6,353 nucleotides of DNA. Origin: Phycisphaerales bacterium. GTDB lineage: Bacteria; Planctomycetota; Phycisphaerae; Tepidisphaerales; Tepidisphaeraceae. The notes below the pieces were generated by a model that saw only the letters and a list, made by a program, of their open reading frames with translations, ran no database searches and was not told where the DNA came from. Positions 1 to 4,044 of this stretch are shown here, piece after piece. The stretch is taken from the NCBI GenBank assembly GCA_028288775.1, contig JAQGHP010000286.1:1-6353 (forward strand). Reading direction: 5' to 3'. Position numbers and translations under genes: made by a program. The first letter of the stretch is position 1. The number at the start of each line of letters is the position of its first letter.

Positions 1-23
1 GAAATCATCCATTTTGAACTCAT
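1..23 (-). CDS. 5' end of a probable DUF1552 family gene (partial)
   Basis: Seen: on the minus strand an ATG at 23-21 opens a frame reading MSSKWMI followed by a TCN serine codon cut by the window edge. GAGG at 34-31 lies seven bases before the ATG, a good Shine-Dalgarno. Known: DUF1552 proteins are exported proteins of planctomycetes and relatives that usually start with a short stretch such as M-S-x-x-W-x-I-S-R-R-T-x-L-R-G, a twin-arginine-like leader. They are very often encoded directly downstream of a DUF1592 gene. Inference: position, strand and these few residues fit that partner. Only seven full codons are visible, so the family call depends mainly on gene order. Any other gene starting here is possible. 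Confidence 0.6.
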
Positions 24-28
24 CACTT

Positions 29-34
29 CACCTC
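29..34 (-). promoter_or_regulatory. Shine-Dalgarno of the left-edge gene
   Basis: On the minus strand GAGGTG is read at 34-29. The GAGG core is seven bases from the ATG at 23. It is the reason for placing a gene start in this edge fragment. Confidence 0.6.
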
Positions 35-49
35 AATCCGTGTATTGCT

Positions 50-182
50 CCCTCTCCCTCCCAGGGAGAGGGTTGGGGTGAGGGTGAATCGCGGGAGTTC
101 GATGAACGTGTATTTGCAAAACACGCCATCGCCGATTCCACGGTCCACCCTCACCTCTGCCTTCTCCCTGGGAGGGAGAGGG
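50..182. repeat. REP/MITE-like inverted repeat pair between two genes
   Basis: Two 37-base arms, 50-86 and 146-182, are inverted copies matching at 33 positions, with a 59-base spacer. The first 20 bases of each arm match exactly. Each arm starts with its own hairpin. In the left arm CCCTCTCCCT (50-59) pairs perfectly with AGGGAGAGGG (63-72) around a three-base loop. The right arm (160-182) has the same hairpin with one G-T pair. Beyond the hairpin each arm continues into a GGTGAGGGTG tail. This CCCTCTCCC/GGGTGAGGG type resembles dispersed intergenic repeats I know from several bacterial phyla; that is recollection and not a search. The right hairpin starts seven bases after the stop codon at 189. 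It lacks a U-run, so it is more likely an mRNA-stabilising or REP-like element than a standard terminator. Confidence 0.8.
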
Positions 183-188
183 AATAAG

Positions 189-2729
189 TCACTCTTTCCC
201 GCCCTCTTCCTTCGCGTCCTTCGCCGCGGCTTCCTTGATCTTGTCCTTCTCCACCTTCGGCTCCACGAACGGCCGGCGTTTAAGGAATGCGTCGCTCTTC
301 ACAATCGCACCGATCATCGCGGACATGCGGCAGTCGTTCTTCTGCACTTCCTTGGAAATGTCACGAACCGTACACGCATCATAGTATTCTGTACCCCGCC
401 CAAGCGCATACGTGAGCATTTTTTCCGCAAGACACCGGATAAATAGTTCCTTCCGCGCCAGCAATGCCTTTTTCACCCCGTCCGGCCCATCCAGCGGCGT
501 GCCATCCGGCAGCTTGCCCGAAGGGTCCACGGGGAACCCCGCGTCCTTGTCGCGCCACGCGCCCAGCGCGTCGAAGTTCTCCATCGCGAAGCCCAACGGG
601 TCCATCCGCATGTGGCACGATGCGCACGTCGGATCGGCGCGGTGCTTCTCGAACCGCTGCCGCACCGAACCCGATGCCACGTCCCGCGGCTTGTTGGGCA
701 GCGCCGGCACGTCTGGCGGCGGAGGGGGCGGCGGCGTGCCGAGGATCTGCTCCAGCACAAACTTCCCGCGCTTCACGGGCGACGTGCGCGTGGGCATTGC
801 CGTCACCGTCAGCACGCCCCCCATCGTCAGCACCCCGCCGCGATGTTTGCCCGCGTCACCTACTTCGCTGAGCGTCACGCGCCGGAATTCGTCGCCGCTC
901 ACGCCCGTCATCCCGTAATGCTTCGCCAGCCGTGCGTTCACGAACGTGTAGTCCGCGTCCAGCAATTCCAGCACGCTGCGGTCTTCCTTCACCATGTTCT
1001 CGAAGAACATTTCCGCCTCGCGGCGCATCGCCTCGCGCAGCGCGCGGTCATACTGCGGAAACTTGCCCGGATCAGGCCGGTAGTAATCGAGGTTGCGGAT
1101 CTCCAGCCATTGCCCCACGAAGTTGACGACCAGCGCCTTGCTCCTCGGGTCCGCCAGCATCCTCTTTATTTGCTGATCCAGCACATACCCCGTGTGCAGC
1201 TTTTGCTCACCGGCGAGCTTCATCAGCTCATCATCCGGCATGCTGCTCCACAGGAAATAGCTTAGCCGCGAGGCCAGCTCGTAATCGGTGATCGGATGTG
1301 CCGGGGCATTGCGAACCTGCTCGAGGCTCATCCCCTCGATCGAAGGGTCGGCCTCCATGCGGTACAAAAACTGCGGGGAGACCAGCACCGCCTCCAGCGC
1401 CACTTTCACTGCGTCCATGTACTTTCCGCCGTCACTGAGCCCCGCGCGGTAGACGCGCATCAGCGCTTCCACTTCATCGGAAGACGCCGGCCGGCGGAAC
1501 GCCTCGGAGGCAAACCGCTGGAGAATCTCCCTCGCCGCGGCGGGCTCGCTCAAATTCGGCCCGGGCGTCACAAAAAACAGCCGCTTGTGCGCTTCAGAAA
1601 CCGGCGCAGGCCCGGCGTTGTACGGCCCCTCAATCTCAATCGTCTCCACATACAAGTTCCGGTCCCCGCGCTTGGACTTATCGGGGTTGTTGTTGTCCAC
1701 CCGATTGTTCGTGTACTCCGCGGCAAACTTGTGCTTCCCCGCCTCCACGTGCTCCAGCCGAAATTTGTACGCCTTGGCGGCGCGGCGCGGCGCGCTCACC
1801 TCAAAGGTATGCAGCTCCTTGTCATCGAGCTTCAGCACCATCTTCGCGTCTTCGTCGCCGAACTTGTCCTGTCCCGCCCGCAGGCGCATCTCATAGTCGC
1901 CGGTCGCGGGGAAGTCGTACGTGCCGTACACCTCGCCATTGGTGAGCAGATCGCCGCCGGTGTTGCTGCCCGTGGCGTCCAGGCCCGCGGTCTCAAATTT
2001 CCTGGTCTTGGGCTTGTAGGTCGAATCGGTGACGATCGCCTTCTCCATCACCTGCTCGGCAGCTGCCAGGTACTTCTCCACCAACAACGGCGACATGCTC
2101 AGCACGTCCGCGATGTTGTCGAACCCGTACCCCGTATCGTCCGCCGGGAAGTCCTTGCCCGGCTGAAAGTCCACGCCCACCAGGTCGCGGATCGTGTTGT
2201 TGTATTCATTCTTATTGAGCCGATGAATCGCCACCCGTCCCGGGTCTCGCGGCCCGCTGCAATCACACAAACTCATCGCCTGCGAAATCCACCGCACCAC
2301 CTCCACGCTTTGCCCCTCGCTAGGCTGCGGCTTCTCCTCCGGCGGCATCGCCTTCTGCGTCAACACATCCGCCACCGTCCCCCACGTCCGATGATCCGCC
2401 TGAATCGAAGCCAGCGTCGTATACCGGTCCAGCACAACGTCACCCTTGTGCTTCCCGTTCCCATGACATTGAAAGCAATACTGCGCGAGAAACGGCTTGA
2501 TCTGTGAATCCCACTGCTTCTCGGCTTCAGCTAATGCCGCCGCCGACCCATCATCGGCCTGGGCGTTCGCAGGAACAGCCTTCTCACCCCCCGCCGCCTT
2601 GTCCGCATCCGCGCCGCGCGTGCGATACCCGCCCCAGCTCAGCGCCACCACCACCGCGCACACCCCCACCCATCCCGCCGCCCGGCGGCTACGACCCGCC
2701 CCAATAATGCTCATCCAACGAATTCCCAC
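189..2729 (-). CDS. DUF1592/DUF1587/DUF1588/DUF1585/DUF1595 cytochrome-like exported protein
   Basis: The 846-residue product begins with a signal sequence: basic RSRR near 13-16, hydrophobic core about 17-34, and likely cleavage after the alanine at 40. A planctomycete cytochrome-like module follows with the haem motif CFQCH at 85-89. Then come DUF1587 (about 168-230, RLNKNEYNNTIRDLVG), a beta-rich insert resembling a carbohydrate-binding module (about 255-368), DUF1595 (about 398-458), DUF1592 (about 480-607, with FLWSSMPDDEL), DUF1588 (about 630-724, with TSPVKRG and a second haem motif CASCH at 702-706) and DUF1585 (about 738-816). The tail is rich in lysine and glutamate. The order and length are normal for the family. 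These proteins are thought to act outside the cytoplasmic membrane, possibly in redox or polymer breakdown, but no reaction is established. It probably forms an operon with the DUF1552-like gene at 23. The start is GTG at 2729, preceded by GGAAGGA; an ATG at 2714 is the alternative and also keeps the signal sequence. Confidence 0.95.
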   Translation of the reverse strand: MGIRWMSIIGAGRSRRAAGWVGVCAVVVALSWGGYRTRGADADKAAGGEKAVPANAQADDGSAAALAEAEKQWDSQIKPFLAQYCFQCHGNGKHKGDVVLDRYTTLASIQADHRTWGTVADVLTQKAMPPEEKPQPSEGQSVEVVRWISQAMSLCDCSGPRDPGRVAIHRLNKNEYNNTIRDLVGVDFQPGKDFPADDTGYGFDNIADVLSMSPLLVEKYLAAAEQVMEKAIVTDSTYKPKTRKFETAGLDATGSNTGGDLLTNGEVYGTYDFPATGDYEMRLRAGQDKFGDEDAKMVLKLDDKELHTFEVSAPRRAAKAYKFRLEHVEAGKHKFAAEYTNNRVDNNNPDKSKRGDRNLYVETIEIEGPYNAGPAPVSEAHKRLFFVTPGPNLSEPAAAREILQRFASEAFRRPASSDEVEALMRVYRAGLSDGGKYMDAVKVALEAVLVSPQFLYRMEADPSIEGMSLEQVRNAPAHPITDYELASRLSYFLWSSMPDDELMKLAGEQKLHTGYVLDQQIKRMLADPRSKALVVNFVGQWLEIRNLDYYRPDPGKFPQYDRALREAMRREAEMFFENMVKEDRSVLELLDADYTFVNARLAKHYGMTGVSGDEFRRVTLSEVGDAGKHRGGVLTMGGVLTVTAMPTRTSPVKRGKFVLEQILGTPPPPPPPDVPALPNKPRDVASGSVRQRFEKHRADPTCASCHMRMDPLGFAMENFDALGAWRDKDAGFPVDPSGKLPDGTPLDGPDGVKKALLARKELFIRCLAEKMLTYALGRGTEYYDACTVRDISKEVQKNDCRMSAMIGAIVKSDAFLKRRPFVEPKVEKDKIKEAAAKDAKEEGGKE

Positions 2730-2733
2730 GCAA

Positions 2734-2740
2734 TCCTTCC
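2734..2740 (-). promoter_or_regulatory. Shine-Dalgarno deciding a GTG start
   Basis: The minus strand reads GGAAGGA at 2740-2734, four bases before GTG at 2729. It is 19 bases from the in-frame ATG at 2714, too far to serve it. The spacing to GTG is a little short, but it favours GTG. A second purine run, GGGGAGGAG at about 2760-2752, is too far from either start. Confidence 0.5.
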
Positions 2741-2793
2741 ACTCAAAAACACTCCTCCCCTACGTACGTCTATTACCACAATCCGGCCCACCC

Positions 2794-2822
2794 GTTATAC
2801 GCTTTTGCGTCCCGATCTAATG
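2794..2822 (-). promoter_or_regulatory. Weak candidate promoter for the cytochrome-like gene
   Basis: On the minus strand TATAAC (2799-2794) is a good -10 match about 65 bases before the GTG start. The hexamer at a 17-base spacing, CATTAG (2822-2817), is a poor -35. No better sigma-70-like pair was seen in this gap. Planctomycete promoters are not well described by this consensus. Confidence 0.2.
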
Positions 2823-3186
2823 CTCCGCACGGATCGTTCTGACGCAAGTCGCAAGCGGCATTTCAACATTGACTACCCGCGAACGCGCCGCGCACCACCC
2901 GGGGGGTGTGTGTACATTTGGAGCATTGTGGTGCGCAATTCTGTCCCACCCGAACGTGCAGTCCCCTTTTTGATCGAAAAAACGGCGCAGCGCTCGGGTA
3001 ATTTGGATGGTGAAACGGAACCGGCGCGAATCGCGAGGAATAATCGTCCCCGTCTCCAGGTCCGCCCCGCCCACGTTCCTAAGGCCCCTGACCCGCCGGG
3101 AAGCCCCGCAGCGAAGCATGACCGATCCCCTTGGCCGCCCGCTCACATCGTTCACTTCCAAAACCCTATTTTGAACCCGCGGCGGG

Positions 3187-3198
3187 GGTCACGTGACC
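3187..3198. promoter_or_regulatory. Perfect 12-base palindrome, possible operator
   Basis: GGTCACGTGACC is fully self-complementary. It could be a dimeric regulator site. No gene start lies close by: the cytochrome-like gene starts about 460 bases to the left and the ORF fragment about 220 bases to the right. Its target is therefore unclear, and it may be chance. Confidence 0.25.
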
Positions 3199-3374
3199 GA
3201 TTTACTGCCCTTCGCGCTGCCAAAGCCCGTGCGGGCGGGGCCATTGTTTAGCCGCGCGAGATGCAGTAAAGGCACTTTTTCTAACAGATTTGACAAATAC
3301 AATATGAAACGATGTGAGAAATGAGCCCCGCCTGCCGCATTTCATTTTCAAACCCGCATACAGCAATTATTTAT

Positions 3375-3396
3375 AAAAACGTGACCGGCACCTTTT
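3375..3396. repeat. Imperfect palindrome resembling a dispersed REP-type repeat
   Basis: AAAA-C-GTG-A-CC on the left pairs with GG-CAC-C-TTTT on the right, with one mismatch and one bulged A, and sits in an AT-rich stretch that begins near 3340. Palindromes of the form AAAAGGTG-CCGG-CACCTTTT are, as far as I recall, common in planctomycete genomes, near REP-associated Y1 transposase genes. No transposase is visible here, so this would be a stand-alone copy or a remnant. Confidence 0.4.
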
Positions 3397-3418
3397 CTGT
3401 GATCACCTTTCCTGTGGT
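3389..3418 (+). repeat. Two tandem 15-base repeats
   Basis: CACCTTTTCTGTGAT (3389-3403) is followed directly by CACCTTTCCTGTGGT (3404-3418), with 13 of 15 positions identical. The first unit is also the right half of the palindrome at 3375-3396. The second unit ends two bases before the GTG at 3421 where coding bias begins. The duplication may mark the junction of an inserted repeat with an older gene. Confidence 0.6.
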
Positions 3419-3420
3419 TT

Positions 3421-3756
3421 GTGCGACTCGAATTCATCCCGCCCCATGTGCCCATCAAGCACACCCTCGTCAAAGCCGCCTCCCGCGGCAGCCTCCGCGC
3501 CTCCCTCGCCCTCCTCAAAGGCAGCGGCCTGCTCCACCCCACTGCCGCCCCCCAACTCCAACTCCTCCAACCCCCACCCCCCCAATCCCCACCCCCCACG
3601 AAAACTCCCCCACCCACCGGCAAGTTCCGAATCCTCGAAATGCGCCTCCGCGAGCTGCTCCTGTCCTTAACCGACGCCCCGCCCGAGCAAGGGGAGAACG
3701 TCAAACAAGTGATCGCCGTGGAATGCAAGACGTCGGAGGTGGAAGGGCCGCCGTGA
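3421..3756 (+). CDS. Short coding-biased ORF, probable 3' remnant of a gene
   Basis: The frame is open from 3403 to the TGA at 3754-3756, and GTG at 3421 is the only early start. The 111-residue reading has a helical segment (about 13-38, with LRASLALLKGSGLL), a proline-rich linker (about 41-65, PPPPQSPPPTKTPPP) and a second helical segment (about 67-83, with EMRLRELLLSL). I do not recognise the family. Codons strongly favour G or C in the third position (CTC, CTG, GCC, CGC), as expected of a real high-GC gene. No Shine-Dalgarno precedes GTG, and the upstream bases are repeats. It is therefore best read as the C-terminal part of a gene whose 5' end was lost. A small intact gene, or chance in GC-rich DNA, remains possible. 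Confidence 0.4.
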   Translation: MRLEFIPPHVPIKHTLVKAASRGSLRASLALLKGSGLLHPTAAPQLQLLQPPPPQSPPPTKTPPPTGKFRILEMRLRELLLSLTDAPPEQGENVKQVIAVECKTSEVEGPP

Positions 3757-3784
3757 GGGCGGAGGCGTTGTCAGTTCCCGCCCT
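3756..3784 (+). terminator. Hairpin directly after the ORF stop, weak terminator candidate
   Basis: AGGGCGG (3756-3762) pairs perfectly with CCGCCCT (3778-3784) around a 15-base loop and begins at the last base of the TGA stop. There is no T-run after it, so it is not a standard intrinsic terminator. Its position at the end of the ORF supports a transcript-end role. Confidence 0.3.
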
Positions 3785-3798
3785 TCGCGCAAGCTCAC

Positions 3799-3826
3799 GT
3801 CGCGAGTTCAAATCTTGCCACCCCGA
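3799..3826 (+). other. tRNA-Pro 3'-end fragment, candidate att site
   Basis: These 28 bases read as the end of a tRNA. A variable-loop end GTC is followed by T-stem GCGAG, T-loop TTCAAAT, T-stem CTTGC (paired with one G-T), acceptor strand CACCCCG and discriminator A. The G-A ending implies a C1-G72 pair, which is typical of tRNA-Pro. No matching 5' acceptor CGGGGTG, D-arm or anticodon arm lies in the 75 bases upstream, so this is not a complete tRNA gene. Known: tyrosine integrases often target the 3' half of tRNA genes and leave a copy of it at the far end of the inserted element. Inference: this is an attachment-site remnant or island boundary. Confidence 0.5.
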
Positions 3827-3956
3827 TTTGACGAGACGCGGTTGAACCCTCCGGCGAGTCGTCCCTAAGTGATATTCAATGCATTGGTTATAAAATCGAC
3901 GCCAGATTGCAGCGCACAAGGTTGAAACACAAAAATCACGACTTATGACGACCAAC

Positions 3957-3981
3957 TGGCAGGATTTGAACTCGGCGCGAC
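3957..3981 (-). repeat. Inverted, degenerate copy of the tRNA T-arm segment
   Basis: Read on the minus strand this is GTCGC-GCC-GAGTTCAAATC-CTGCCA. It matches 3799-3820 on the plus strand apart from a three-base insertion and one substitution. The pair forms an inverted repeat around a 136-base spacer. Its T-stem would not pair well and the following bases do not form an acceptor end, so it is not a working tRNA part. It may be a second attachment-type sequence or a decayed tRNA relic. Confidence 0.45.
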
Positions 3982-4044
3982 ACGCGTTCTATCCGTTTCG
4001 CGGCATTAGCCGCTTAGGGAGCCGGGTGAGGGTAAACGGGCTTT

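Larger units (their letters stand above)
2730..3402. other. Long non-coding stretch upstream of the cytochrome-like gene
   Basis: About 670 bases with no gene I can support. Overlapping open frames exist on both strands (2817-3161 minus, 2805-3251 plus), but their translations are rich in Arg and Pro, lack family motifs and show no steady codon bias. The stretch holds the probable promoter and ribosome binding site of the minus-strand gene, several short GC-rich hairpins (CACCC/GGGTG at 2896-2908, GCCCG/CGGGC at 3225-3236) and a 12-base palindrome at 3187-3198. From about 3250 to 3380 it becomes clearly AT-rich, with TTGACA at 3290-3295 and TACAAT at 3298-3303 on the plus strand, although these are not correctly spaced to form one promoter. 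It ends in a repeat-like palindrome at 3375-3396. Confidence 0.6.
3757..4044. other. Non-coding gap with tRNA-derived sequences
   Basis: No supported gene lies here. Besides the hairpin and the two tRNA-like segments, the middle (about 3865-3950) is AT-richer and featureless. A small perfect hairpin, GCGGC-ATTA-GCCGC (4000-4013), lies about 30 bases beyond the stop of the minus-strand gene ending at 4045. It could help end that transcript but has no U-run. Confidence 0.5.

Noticed and set aside
160..182. Intrinsic terminator of the cytochrome-like gene
   Set aside because: The hairpin is well placed, but no U-run follows on the minus strand, and the same hairpin recurs in the paired arm. A repeat element explains it better.
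1296..2507. Long plus-strand open frame of about 400 codons, and others between 412 and 1265
   Set aside because: They lie antisense to the well-supported DUF1592 gene, are rich in Arg, His and Pro, and have no domain. They are open only because of the high-GC codon pattern of the real gene.
3010..3075. Stretch slightly like a cobalamin riboswitch core (GGTGAAACGGAACCGGCGCGAATC)-type wording, judged only on scattered words
   Set aside because: The B12 box and the conserved core arrangement are missing, the orientation has no gene behind it, and the resemblance is limited to short words.
2805..3251. Overlapping ORFs on both strands (2805-3251 plus, 2817-3161 minus)
   Set aside because: Neither has a recognisable motif, a good ribosome binding site or steady codon bias, and the Arg/Pro-rich translations look like non-coding DNA.
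3321..3845. Plus-strand open frame of 174 codons across the repeats and ORF fragment
   Set aside because: It overlaps the frame at 3421-3756 that has proper third-position bias, and its own translation is a Pro/Arg-rich shadow running into the tRNA-like sequence.
3957..4030. A complete tRNA gene on the minus strand
   Set aside because: The T-stem pairs poorly, the 3' end does not match any upstream 5' acceptor strand, and no convincing anticodon arm can be drawn.
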